64,000 bases of DNA from Hydnum rufescens UP504 (Eukaryota; Basidiomycota; Agaricomycetes; Cantharellales; Hydnaceae), in contig MU128972.1 of the NCBI GenBank assembly GCA_014904985.1, positions 156,462 through 220,461 on the forward strand, read 5' to 3'. The position numbers were made by a program, and so were the translations under genes. The notes beneath the pieces were generated by a model that was given only the letters and a program-made list of their open reading frames with translations, was not told the origin of the DNA and did no database searches. Shown here piece after piece: positions 53,343 to 64,000 of this stretch (its first letter is position 1; the number at the start of each line of letters is the position of its first letter).

Positions 53343-56300
53343 TCAAGTTTCTTTGTCTAGGTCATCCATTAGAGTGTCTGGAAGGACTCTATGACTGTGA
53401 TACCTTTTGTTGGCCATGCCACTTGCACACCATTAAGCCCCTTTTGGTACACATCCATAAATCTTAATGACCGTGTAAAAAATCTATGGCAATACTAAGC
53501 AAGATGGAATATCTAAATGCCAGAGCACTTGCCGGTGCATGGAAGTATAGGAACAGACTCCAGGGCACTTATAACATTCCACTCGAGCTCTTTCTCATTT
53601 GAAGATTCTGGGTATTGGTGGTATATGTGCTTTGAGTATCCCCAGTTATTTTCAATAAAATTGCACTCGCAGTGGAAGCGGGGGTAGAAAATAACTCCAT
53701 ACCCATATTTGTCCCCAAGCTCCTCAAGCCGTGACTTCTGGTTTGTGAAATCTGGCTGATCAAAGAGGGCCTTCCGGCAGCAGCATGGTTGTGAGCCCAG
53801 CAGGAGGACACAGTCTCGGCATTTGAATTTAGGACACTGTGCATTGAGACTTTGGGTGTTGATACCGTGCTCTTCCAGAATCGTTGCCATGCCTTTAAAT
53901 TGGCCACAATATTGGTGGCCCAGTGGGAAATAGAATGGCTGTGGGGAACCATCCGGCAACTTGCCATCATGCATCTGTTGCTTTTCCTTCACCACATTCC
54001 CACTGGCATCAGTGATTGCTTTCCCTGCTGCATCGCGTACTGTAATGTTAACAAGAAAGTTGCGAGGTGCCTTCGGCATTGCTTTTGGCATCTTTGATGC
54101 AGAGAGGGCGTCATCTGGACGTTTCAGGTGAGTTGTTGCGTTATCAAAGGCGAAGATGTGGCTTTCATGTGGGTAATACTTGTCAAGGATATCCATGGCG
54201 TGAGCTGCCTGGGCAACAATGTCATCATTGGTGAAGTAGCCGTTGTTGGAGGGATAAAATCCCACTACGTACATACCTCATCCGGGCCCAACTACCTCCT
54301 CAAACGAATCCATATTTCTGTATTTCTCGCGTATCCACACTCGTTATTCCTCTGGCCATCAAATAGTATGGATTCACATCCCAGGATCCGTGGTCCTTTA
54401 TACTTTTCCTCCACCCTATATACGAGACAATTATTTGTCCGTCCTTGGTACTTCAACAGGCCATCTAAATTGTACTTATTTCCAAGCCAGTTCAACCAGG
54501 CTAAAGCAATTCAACTTGCTTACTTTCGTCCACCTATTGTATCACTATTGGCGTATCCAAATGCCTCAAGGGCGATATTTGACCTTGGATTACATAACAC
54601 AAGTCCCACTTTGACTCATGGACTTGTCACATGTTGAATAGGGCTATTCCAATGCTCTCAAGGAGTATTTCGCGAATATCTCCCTCATTTTTGATCGGAT
54701 CGACTCGGCAAGACAGCTCCCAGAAAGCTACGATCAATACCTGTCTAACAGTACCACACACACGTTTATCGGATGCGAACTGCATCTTCCAGGTCAATTT
54801 TACCTCATGCTCCACACAATCCTTCAGTATTTTGCGAATAACTCCATCAGTTTTGATCTGATTCGTTGGGAACAACCACCTCTGGAAAGATGCTGAAAAT
54901 CCGCATCGAACAGTACCAAGGGAAAAACGAGCGGATTAGAACTCGGCCTCCTGTAATTTAGTCTCCTCATGGCTCATTTCACTTTTACCTCCGCTTTTCT
55001 GATTACTAAAGGCAATTATGGTTCCGGCACCCTATGCCCGATGGAGGGTACATCTAGGGCGACCAGTTCCACCATTCCTCAAGGGATTTGGTCCAGTAGA
55101 AGAGGAGGAATACCTTGGTTAAGCCATATTCTCCCATTCTCACTTGTTAATTGAATATCTCCTTCAGTTTTGAAGCTTTTGACTTGATTTCTTTTTCCTC
55201 ATTTTCGCCTTAATCCCACCTTTCCGCCGGTTACCATAGCATTTTTCTGTGATGTATATTAAGTGCAGGAGATGCAAATTTCTATCGTCTTTCCCCCATC
55301 CCCAGCTGAAAAGCTAGTTGAACTGCTGCTGGTGTCAGGGTAAATTCCAAAACTCCACCCCCACTAATCACACTTTTGATAGGCTCTCAAGAGGAGGACC
55401 TAGAGTGTGATTCCCTGATTTATCAACCCTTCATTTATTGTCTGGATAGGCTCTGTCTATACAGGACAATTTCACCCATCCAAAGACCTCCCTCCCCTCG
55501 GACCTTAACGTTTGGATTGGCCCCGTGATCCCCTCTCTTCGTCCTCGTATCCATTTCATGGACTGTAGCTGGTTTCATCTGCTGTTTCCCACTTACACCG
55601 TCACGGTTTTTACCAGCTTTAAAGAGGACCCAACCGGCATCCAAACCATCAGGTGAGCACAACCAACCATAGTCTGCTGATGCAAAGCTGGAGACCATTA
55701 GTGATGCCCCTTCACCCTTTTGCATAGGTCTCAGATTCTCGCTATCATGGACCCAGCGAAGTTTGTGCCGATCATGTGCGTAAAATGTTGATTCATCGTG
55801 AGTCCATATTACCGTCCTTCGATCTGCCGCCCTGTCCATTATCTCGTTACCATCCATATCCCATTCTCTCAGTGAAGGCAATAGTCGCTCCCAGAATGGC
55901 AGAAATCTATTCTGGCAGTATGCAACGACATCAGTGCATTCATGGCCGTCGGCATATTGACCTTGCAGTTGTTTTTGCCAGCGATATTGCATAACTTTCA
56001 TCCATCGCTGTGCCGTCACAACATGGATTGTTTTCCTCAGGCCAAAGCGGGATTTCACCTCTTCAGTGTCCAGATAATGTACAATGTTGATGGCAGCAAT
56101 GAATTTTCCCTTTGATTGCAAGTGCAAATGAATTTCGGAGGCAAGATCCTCATCGGCGAGTGCAGATATGTTCCATTGACCATAAATATTGACTGGGAGA
56201 GCATTTCGATCCAGGATGAATGCGCGAGTCCATTTCCGCATGCATCGTGCCAACCATGGGCCCTTTCCTGCCACCTTTGCAGCAATCAGTGAGGTCTGTG

Positions 56301-57263
56301 TCCACACTGCTGTGGTGTTGGTGTTGACATTGCCCTTCAAACCCACTATGTACAGATTGAGCAAAATGCTCATCATTTCAAGTCATCCTCAGTACACAAC
56401 GCCAAGCCCAGGGTCCTTGTATCTGGCACCCATATTATGCGGTGGTTTTAAGATTGCTTGGAGATCCTTGAGTGCCACACTTGAATCACTTAGTGAAGGT
56501 GCGGGAAGGAAGAGTTTGCCTGTCATGTGCAATGGGCTTGTATTGACATCACCAAAGTCATCGCGGTTCTCCTCCTGTTGTGTGAGGGAATCTTCACCTG
56601 GTATGTCATCAGGGGGAGGTGGTGGAGTTTCGCTGGTGGTGGATGGAAATTTGGGGGAGGAGGGACAGGTAATGATCGTGGAGACATTGTGGCACTTGTA
56701 TGGGTGGTATCCACACCACCACCAGGCAATGACCCCAAATCTGTCAGTATTGCTTCTTCCTCTTCGTTCTCACCGCCAATGGTGATCTGAATTATGGGGC
56801 AGTGTGCAATGGGTGACAGGTGATGAGAAGAAATGGTTGATTCAGCAGCTGGTACCATGGGACTTGGCACATGACGCATGTCCTTAACAGATGGATGAGT
56901 AGTAAGGTCTGGCTTAAACCACCTGGTGAGTTGGTTGCCATTTTTTTCAGACTCTGCAAGTGCATTCCTTATCTTGGCCCTGTGGCACCGTTTGGTAGAG
57001 TCTGCCTTCCTTCCCAATTTTTTGTAGAGGACTGATACCCCTTCTATGGCACCTCAGACATGCATCCTTGTGTCACTTTCGAGTCTGCGCATTCCGGCAG
57101 CAAGTATTTCTGCATAACCATCCATGTTGTTTAAAAAAGGAATATCATCTTCAGAAAGGTGGGTTTCAACTGAAAGAATAGAGTCACAGTCTGAGGTTGC
57201 CTCCACATGGTCTGTCTGGGGGTTGTCTGAGTCTGAACTTGAGTGGATATTTATTGGTTCCAA
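53343..57263 (-). pseudogene. DDE transposase of the basidiomycete IS630/mariner-like type, interrupted by LTR-A
   Basis: Exons on the minus strand: 57054-57263 (acidic, Ser/Asp-rich), ~56523-57017 (starting MGRKADSTKRCHRAK, then Pro-rich), ~55602-56376 and, beyond the LTR, ~53540-54243 with the end at 53343. The catalytic Asp is in WTHDESTFYAHDRHK, the second Asp in IFAFDNATTHLKRP and the Glu in FHCECNFIENNWGYSKH. A cysteine run (CRDCVLL...PCCCRKALF) lies between them, as in the family. KAGKNRDGYFTNDDI is restored across the LTR and its CCGT duplication. The last exon (RFMDVYQKGLNG) needs a GC-AG intron or a frameshift near 53.53 kb. Apart from the LTR the frame is well kept. Confidence 0.8.
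54244..55597 (+). mobile_element. Solo LTR-A inserted in the DDE transposase gene
   Basis: 1354 bp, TG...CA, with the perfect 4-bp duplication CCGT (54240-54243 and 55598-55601). Confidence 0.9.
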
Positions 57264-57979
57264 TGCACGTGCCTACTCCATTAGGGAATTATTGTCTGGG
57301 GACTAGATTTGGTGCTTGATTACACACCCTTTTTTGTGCATGATGCTGCAAATTTGCCTGCCATGTAAGCACAAGTTGGCGCTTGCATGGCATGATCAAG
57401 ACTGGAGTTGACCAATGGCTAGGCCTGAAAAGGCAATTCCGGAGATCGCCAAGGACCGGCAAGATCCAATTTCCTTTTTTGGAAATGCTCAAATTTTTCA
57501 TCTTGAAAATTAAGTTGCTCAGAATCTGATTATAAGACTTTCTGTATTCACACTTTTTCCAAGTGTATCTCCTCTCTCCCAAGACCTTTTCTTAAAATTC
57601 TTTTACCACAGATTACTAGATAAGACCTATGCCCACCATTTGGTGGTCTTACATAGTCCATAAAGTAATGTGCCAGTGACTAGTAGCAGTTGTGGTGAAC
57701 ATGCCCAGTAAGTGCCAGAGACTGGATGAGTATGGATGCAGCCTACCTTAGATTCTGGGACACCGTAAAGGGGCCATTTCATCCCCAAAGGGATCCTACA
57801 TGTATGAATATGAAGGTGGCTCCTAGACCTCTTCATTGCACTCATCCTCTGCCTCATCACCCTACCGGCACATCCACTAAGAACCACAATCTCAGTCTTC
57901 ATATCTTTCCTATGTATCCGGAATCACCAGAATACACACCTTTATCGTGACATTGAGCTCTCCTCCCGATGTTATTGTC

Positions 57980-59330
57980 TTCCATGAAGGCCATCTTCAG
58001 ATTCTTGACTCGGGTGTGGTTGGCTAATTAAAATACCCAGGCTTGCACCGATACAATGAAAGATTGCATGTTAACGTACCACATCTGTCACATTTCTATC
58101 CAAAACAGAGAATGGCGGTAGCAGTAGATTTGGGTTGATAGCTATAATGGGCGTGTTCTCAGCCACATCAGCCACCCCTTGCATGTCATCGATTGCAGCT
58201 GGCTTACAGGATGTCTGCTCAATATCTGCTCGCAGCTTGATCAGTTGGGGTGTCAGATGACAGCCAATCGTGGCGAGGTGTGATTTTCGTGTGTCAGGTG
58301 TGACGTTCAATCCTCCGAAAACATCTGCGTACTCCCTAAATGACCATTAGTAGAAGGAACAATCGAAAGGACATGATGCAAATACCAATGGCTGCATTTC
58401 TTCCCAACAAGCTGGACAATTTGGTCGTATAGTGCTTCTGAATCTTCCTCACCAGTGCCTGTCTTGGCATCTGCGACGGCTCCCACAGTGTCTTCTTTGT
58501 CTGCTTCAGCACTGTGTTCTGAGGTGGATGCCGGCCTAGCAGTAGGGTTGAAAGCAGATGCAAAGGGGAGCTTGGATGCAATGTGTCACCTGATCAGTCA
58601 TGTATCGGTCTTCGCATCTTGGAAGAGAAAAGACACATATGGCTCTTGCCCAACCCATCTGACTAACAATGATAACCTCGAACTGAAAGACACACTTGAG
58701 CAGCTCACGCACAGGACTGGGAGCAGGGAGAACCAATACAACAGCGAACAGTGCTGGTTCAGTATCAAAGACTCGGCACTGGTGAGAACATTGGCAAGTG
58801 CAGGTGAGAACATTGGCAAGAGTACAGGTGAGAATGTTGGCCAGAGCGCAGGTGAGAACATTGGCCAGAGCGCAGGTGAGAACATTGGCCAGAGCGCAGG
58901 TGAGAACATTGGCCAGAGCGCAGGTGAGAACATTGACAAGAGTGCAGGTGAGAACATTGGTGGTTGGCGAGAGTGCTGGTGAGAACATTGGCATGAGTCA
59001 GGGTGAAACTGGCACAGCCTGCCAGGCTCGCATGCCATTGCTCATGTTTTCTCTGTGTCAAAAACTTTGATTCAGTGGACTCAACATCAGGTTATGCCAT
59101 TAGATTTATGACTATAGATAGAGCAAATGAGAACACGACATTAAAATATAGAGGAGAGTCGAAGCAGAAGCAATTCAGAGATCTTCATTGGCGACATGAT
59201 ATTCCCAAACATCTTCATCATCGCCATCCACATCACTCTCGCTATTATCGCCATTGTCACCATGACCATCACCCTCATAATGTACCAAAGACATGTGTCC
59301 TCTATCAATGTCAGTATTATTAATGGAGGA
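57980..59330 (-). pseudogene. Unrecognised acidic protein gene, degraded
   Basis: Minus-strand pieces are an Asp/Glu/Gly-rich stretch (59330-59190, HYEGDGHGDNGDNSESDVDG), then ASTSEHSAEADKEDTVGA and ALYDQIVQLVGKKCSHWYLHH (58580-58390). After a possible intron ending TTTAG near 58337 comes EYADVFGGLNVTPDTRKSHL with IIAINPNLLLPPFSVLDRNV (58310-58071). I do not recognise the family. Acidic C-termini of this kind occur in mushroom transposases, but no catalytic motif is visible. Whether these pieces are one gene is uncertain. The 24-bp minisatellite lies between them. The stretch 57749-57950 holds nothing I can name. Confidence 0.35.
58781..58985. repeat. 24-bp minisatellite, about 8 copies
   Basis: GCAGGTGAGAACATTGGCCA is the core of a 24-bp unit, almost perfect in the middle four copies. 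It encodes SAGENIGQ on plus and a FSPALWPM-type repeat on minus. Each unit carries GGTGAG, a splice-donor-like word. Confidence 0.85.
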
Positions 59331-59425
59331 TGACTGCTGCCCACTAAGACCTTGGAGGGAAAAAGTTGAACGAAAGAGAGTCGCTCATTGGTGGAGAATC
59401 TGGGACTGTTGAAAAGCATATGCGC

Positions 59426-60752
59426 TGTTGGAGGGATAAATCCCTACCACATAGAATTCATATCACCACCCAACTACCTCCTCAAAAGAATCCAATATGT
59501 TCAATTCCGCCTCCTCCATTTCCTGTCATTCCTTTTATTATTAAATAGCACGGATTTCCCTCTTTCAAAACCGTGGCCTACTCGCTTCTCCTCCACCTTG
59601 TATACAAGACAATTGTTTGTCCACCCCCAGGTCTTCAACAGACCACCTGATTTTGTATTTACCTCGAGTCCAGCCAATTGTGACTTTGGCAATTCAACTT
59701 GCCCTCTTCATTGATGCTCAATCCAGTCTTCTGTGCCATTGCCTCAAGGGCGATATACGAGTCCCAATTATATAACCAAGATTACCTAATCCTTTGGATC
59801 CAACTCGCGGATTAGTCACATGTTAAATAGGGGCTATTCCCATACTCTCAAGGAGTATTTCGCGAATATCTCCCTCATTTTTGATCAGATCGACTCGGCA
59901 AGATAGTGCCCAGAAAGCTACGATCAATTCCTATCCAACGGTACCACTCACGCGTTTATTGGATACGAACTGCATCCTCCAGGTTGATTTTACCTCATGC
60001 TCCACACTATCCTTCAGTATTTCATGAATATCTTCACCAGTTTTGATCCAATTCGTTAGTAACGACCACCCCTGGAAAGATGCTGACAATCCACATCGAA
60101 TCGTACCAAGGGAAAAACAAGAGGATTAGAACTTGGCTTTCTGTGATTTAGTCTCCCCATGTCTCATTTCACTTTTACCTCCGCTTTTCTGATTACTAAA
60201 GGCAATTATGGTTCTAGCGCCCTATGTCCGATGGAGGGTATGTCAAGGGCAACCAGTTCCACCTTTCCCCAAGGGATTCTGTTCAGTAGAAGAGGAGGAA
60301 TACCTTGGTTAAGCCATATTCCCCTGTTCTGACTTGTTAATTGAATATCTCCTTCAGTTTTGAAGCTTTTGACTTGGTTTCTTTTTCATCATTTTCGCCT
60401 TAATCCCACCTTTCTGCCGGTTACCATAGCATTTTTCTGTGATGTATATTAAGTGCAGGAGATGCGAATTTTGATTGTCTTTCCCCCTCATCCCCAGTTT
60501 TGAAGGCTTAACAAACTGCCACTGGTCCAAGGGTAAACTCCATAACTCAATCACTACTTATCACGCATTTGATAGGTTCTCAAGAGGAGGACTTAGTGTG
60601 TGATTGATCCTTTCATTCTCTGTTTAGATAGTCTCTATCAGAGCAGTACATTCCCCTTTCCAAAGACCGTTCTTCACAAGGACCTGAACACCTGGATTGA
60701 TCCCATGATCCCTTCTCTTCGTTCTCGATCTCATATCGTGGACTGTAGCTGG
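59426..60752 (+). mobile_element. LTR-A, 3' end missing
   Basis: TGTTGGAGGGATAAATCCC start at 59426. It matches the family to GGACTGTAGCTGG at about 60752, and then the last ~40 bp are replaced by an M1 repeat. No target duplication can be scored. Confidence 0.8.
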
Positions 60753-60754
60753 AC

Positions 60755-60900
60755 ACCTGATGCTGTAGACTTATTGCATCAGATATGGTAACTTACCACA
60801 AGTTTTTTGCAAAAATTGCGGTAAGTTACCATTACCGCATTTTTGATGCATCAGGTTAGCTGTTGCATCAGCTGGGGTAACCCCCAGGCATTTTAATATC
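60755..60900. mobile_element. M1 MITE-like repeat with internal hairpin
   Basis: Inverted ends ACCTGATGC (60755) and GCATCAGGT (60856) enclose a hairpin GGTAACTTACC...GGTAAGTTACC (60787-60830). It inserted in or next to the end of the LTR-A. Confidence 0.55.
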
Positions 60901-61620
60901 AGCCAATGGCTCAGTTGGGTTCTTAATGGATTTGCATCCAATCATTTCCTATTTAGGATAATTTCCTACTGGGGTTGGGGGGCTAAAAATATTATATAAA
61001 TGATTCCTAAAATTAATACACTGATTCCTATTGAAAAAAAGCCTAAATGCGGAAATTAAATGAACTACATCCAAGAAAAATTTCCCCATCCAGCCCAATG
61101 GGGGCCCAGGACCAGGGGGTGGTGCCTGGGATGGATGGATGGACCCCTAGGGACCCTGATACAGTGAAAAAACCAGGCCCAGGGCCACTGGTTAGTGCCT
61201 GAAACAATGAGAACAGTAAAAACAGCACCGGAACCACCAGAAATTGCTGAAAAATAAGTGCTGGGTGGATGAGTCTGAAATTTGGCACATGATTAGAGAC
61301 TATTAGGACACAAATTATATCAATATTTCAGCCCAATCCATGCATTACTTATGGAGATATGGGCCAAACAAGTTTGGACATTAAAAATTGATTTCCTCCC
61401 CCTATAAAATAGCTGGGGACTTGAAAACTTACACAGAGTATGAAGTCATTATAAAGTAATTATGTGCCAAAAATCACCCCAATCCATGCACTTAAAGAGG
61501 GGGAACTGGGCAGGGAGGACCGGAACCACTGGAAGTTGCCAGAAAATAAGTGCTGGGCAGACATGTCTGAAATTTAGCACCTGCTAGGAAGTAACGTTTC
61601 TCCCTCCCGGAAAGACCGTC
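60901..61620. repeat. Non-coding A/T-rich region with a diverged ~290-bp duplication
   Basis: AAATAAGTGCTGGG...TCTGAAATTT.GCAC occurs near 61252 and 61545, both after a GGAACCACYRGAARTTGC word. No gene is supported. Confidence 0.5.
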
Positions 61621-62129
61621 CAACGTAGGAGGGCACGTGGTGCTTAGGTAACACCGGAGGCGAATCCATCAAGTCGGCCAGAGAGAGGGGGGATGGAGCA
61701 GAGAGAGAGCAGGGGGGGGTGGGGGGGGCACAACAGAGCAATCTGATCAGGGGGAAAGAGGATATATACTAAATGTCGTAAAATAAACTGAGTAAGACGA
61801 ACGGCTGGCTGATGGATGAGAAAAATGGAGAGAGATCAGGCCTGGTGCATGAGGCCGGATGCAGATGCGGCATCGCCCGATCTGGGACTGTCTTTATCGT
61901 TATGGGCAGCCGTTTCTCGCAGCACGATCCTAATATAGATTTACTAGGAGTCCATCTATTCGCGATTTCCCACGGAGAAAAAAGACAGTCCCTAGACAGT
62001 CCTGAGACGGTCCCACCAGAATCAATTGGGCTCATAGGCGGCCTTGGTTGGTTGTTCCCTCTTCCTTTTCTGTTCCGCTCATGTCTGCTCATTTAGGCGC
62101 TTACATGCCCCCATGACATTTTACTCTGT
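61621..62129. other. No gene recognised
   Basis: G-rich runs (61690-61730) and short frames on both strands without family motifs. Confidence 0.4.
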
Positions 62130-62830
62130 CAGTGGCTTTGAAAGCCCCCGAAGGTGACTTGCAGTGGAACAGAGAGGTGGCCTGGCACATTCATTTTGGT
62201 ACATGAGATTTCGGCCCATCACAACTTCTCAAGCCCCATCTCTGACAATCAGTTTCTCTCTGTGGATTTGATTCATGTGCCAACAAATCCCCACATCGGC
62301 TCCTGTGCCCAATATGAGTACCGGTACGTGGAATATTACTGTCACAGGTTTGTGCCCTCCCCTCCCCTCCCCTCGGTGGCCCAACTCCAATCATACACTA
62401 ATGATTTCTCACTCTGAAGATTGATGGAAAACTTGCTTTGAAAGCCGCTGAAGGTGACTTGCAGCAGAATGGAGAGGTGGCCTGGCACATTCATCTGGTA
62501 CATGAGATTTTGTCTGTCACAACTTCTCAAGCCCCCTCTCTGACAATCAGTTCCTCTCTGTGGACTTGATTCATGCACCGACAAATCTCCACATCGGCTC
62601 CTGTGCTTGATATGACTATGGGTGCATGGAATATTGCCATCACAGGTGTGTGCCCCCGCCCCCCATGCCTTCAGTGGCCTGACTCTGATCGACTTGATTC
62701 ACGCACTGACAAATCTCTACATCGGCTCCTGTGCTTGATATGACCATGGGTGCATGGAATATCGCTGTCACAGGTGTGTGCGCCCCCACCCCCGCTCCCA
62801 CCCCTTCAGTGGCCCGACTCTGATCGGCAA
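62130..62830. repeat. Tandem duplication: two ~290-bp copies and a partial third
   Basis: GCTTTGAAAGCC.C.GAAGGTGACTTGCAG starts copies near 62137 and 62437. A shorter third copy starts near 62695 with TGATTCACGCACTGACAAATC. Each ends in a TGTCACAGGTKTGTGCSCYC word and a C-rich run. A frame of 87 residues covers the first copy only. I do not claim a gene. Confidence 0.7.
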
Positions 62831-63162
62831 CTTGGAGGCATCAATAGTACTATACCTAGTCCTTGGTTCTCAGAGCAACCAACTGTGTAATTATAGGTGG
62901 GACCCCTGAAAATGGCTGAACGACGGAGTTGATGGCTAAGCAGTCATTGCAGGTGATCCCACCCTGTCGAAAACATATATACCGAAACTCGTCCTGTCCC
63001 GGGTGCTCGCTCAGACATCCCAGATGTGCTCTCAAAGGCTCCCTCAGCTTCTCCTGACAGTCCAGGGCATTTCCGGTCTTATAGTGATTTGGTCCATCAT
63101 AACCAGCGTAATGATTTTTGTCCATCCTATGCTTCCCCATCTCAGTCCATCTAGTCTAGCCC

Positions 63163-63615
63163 ATGAATCTGCAACAATCTTCACCACACAATACTCACCA
63201 CAACCCCCGTAACCACTCTCGGCCTACCTTTTCTCATTCCTACCCAGCTCCTGGGGCACTTTCGACACATCCGTCACCATTCCATTATTCGGAATATCCT
63301 CCTCATCCTAGTAAGGTGTCCACATCTTTTGCGCATTCCGCTCAAGCACCAATCCGAGTCCTACCTCACCCCTTCCTCCTCCCTTGTCAAAACCCTGAAG
63401 CATTGTTTCGATACAACTCACAAACAGCAGTTGAGTGGAAGTTCTGCATGTTTATTGCCATGTGCGACAAGATAAGTGGCACAAATCTGATCACAAGCCC
63501 ACTTGTGACTGATTGCGGAGCAGATCCCCCGGTGTGCGCCAGAATAGCCAACCGTCCCAGGTTACCCATGCCTAGGAGAATTCCTGTCCACCATATCGTG
63601 ATGCCGTGCAACTGA
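63163..63615 (+). CDS. Hypothetical Pro/Ser-rich protein, weakly supported
   Basis: A 150-residue frame. The first 80 residues are Pro/His/Ser-rich and low-complexity, then comes an ordered-looking part, FRYNSQTAVEWKFCMFIAMCDKISG. No known domain, and intron boundaries are unclear. The flanks 62831-63160 and 63620-64000 contain only short frames. It could be a remnant of another transposon gene. Confidence 0.25.
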   Translation: MNLQQSSPHNTHHNPRNHSRPTFSHSYPAPGALSTHPSPFHYSEYPPHPSKVSTSFAHSAQAPIRVLPHPFLLPCQNPEALFRYNSQTAVEWKFCMFIAMCDKISGTNLITSPLVTDCGADPPVCARIANRPRLPMPRRIPVHHIVMPCN

Positions 63616-64000
63616 AACACCTCGATCACTGAGGTATGCCCTGTTGGCACTCTTTTTGTCACACCGAGGCTGATGCTTCTGTCATACGCTCACCATAGAT
63701 TATTGAACATTGTGCAGCATTAACAGCCTTTGTGTGACACTGGTAACCATTCCTCAGCAGCATAGCACTGTACCATTGCTGATCTCGTTCCTTCTGATAC
63801 CTCAGCTTCCCTTAAACGTGAAGGCTGAGAAGGCCAGCACGCATTTCCTTCAGTGTTGGAATTATCCCAAATGGTTCACCAAGCCACTCTTGTGGCCATA
63901 GCTCCTGGATGCATTGTGAGTGGCCTGGAAAAATGAGGAGAATGCTGTGGCTAATGCCCCAATCTCATTGACTGGCTCAAAAAGATCCTGGGACATCGTT

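Larger units (their letters stand above)
53169..57748 (-). mobile_element. Complete TA-flanked IS630/mariner-like DNA transposon, split by LTR-A
   Basis: 27-bp inverted ends (53169-53195 and 57722-57748, starting AGGTAGGCTGCATCC) are perfect inverted copies and are flanked by TA on both sides (53167-53168, 57749-57750). The element is 4580 bp, or about 3.2 kb without the inserted LTR. The single gene reads minus. An interstitial TTAGGG-like run (53226-53245) lies just inside the left end. Confidence 0.85.

Overview
The window looks like a repeat-dense, heterochromatin-like stretch of a basidiomycete (Agaricomycete-type) fungal genome. The evidence is short GT-AG introns (about 48 to 115 bp), a CxC2/KDZ (Kyakuja-Dileera-Zisupton) transposase, Ty3/Gypsy gag proteins with collagen-like Gly-Pro repeats, a Tc1 transposase, an IS630/mariner-like DDE transposase typical of mushrooms, and protein families I know only from mushroom genomes. 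Only the first 2.3 kb holds recognisable host-like genes: a PD-(D/E)XK-like protein, and an AHA1 (Hsp90 co-chaperone) gene that has lost its 5' half to retroelement debris.

Layout. 1-2.3 kb: host-like genes, minus strand. 2.4-4.9 kb: a Gypsy gag-protease fragment and a truncated LTR. 4.9-16.4 kb: three adjacent foldback elements. Each has a central ~0.65-0.75 kb palindrome and arms made of tandem units. Each unit pairs one hairpin (CCACACACC/GGTGTGTGG) with an intron-like segment that has a GTAAGT/GTGAGT donor, a second hairpin (AAAAGAGCAGC/GCTGCTCTTTT), a CTAAC/CTAAT branch site and a TAG acceptor. A fourth element of this kind fills 37.4-45.6 kb. This is the most unusual system in the window. 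16.4-17.4 kb: Gypsy protease-RT debris. 17.9-36.2 kb: a minus-strand gene split by a 17.5 kb LTR-bounded insertion. That insertion has identical 5-bp target duplications and 455-bp LTRs, and it contains a gag-pro region, a KDZ transposase gene with a Tc1 element in one intron, two accessory genes, minisatellites, a tRNA-like SINE and a gene broken by a solo LTR. 45.6-52.7 kb: two head-to-head Gypsy gag-pro remnants. 53.2-57.7 kb: a complete TA-flanked DDE transposon broken by a solo LTR. 57.7-64 kb: degraded genes, a minisatellite, another LTR and tandem duplications.

One family of ~1.37 kb LTRs (LTR-A, TGTTGGAGGG...TTACA) is present seven times. Five copies are full-length and carry 4-bp target duplications, some perfect and some with mismatches. 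Three of them split reading frames that rejoin across the duplication, so relative insertion order can be read directly. Differences between the paired 455-bp LTRs are all C/T or G/A changes at CpG sites, and many premature stops in the transposon genes are TGA where arginine CGA is plausible. Both point to CpG methylation and deamination as the main mutator. A 7-copy TGACATCA cluster just upstream of a TATA box marks a strong-looking promoter in a 1.7 kb inserted sequence at 39.4-41.1 kb. All exon boundaries are read by eye, without alignment or transcript data.
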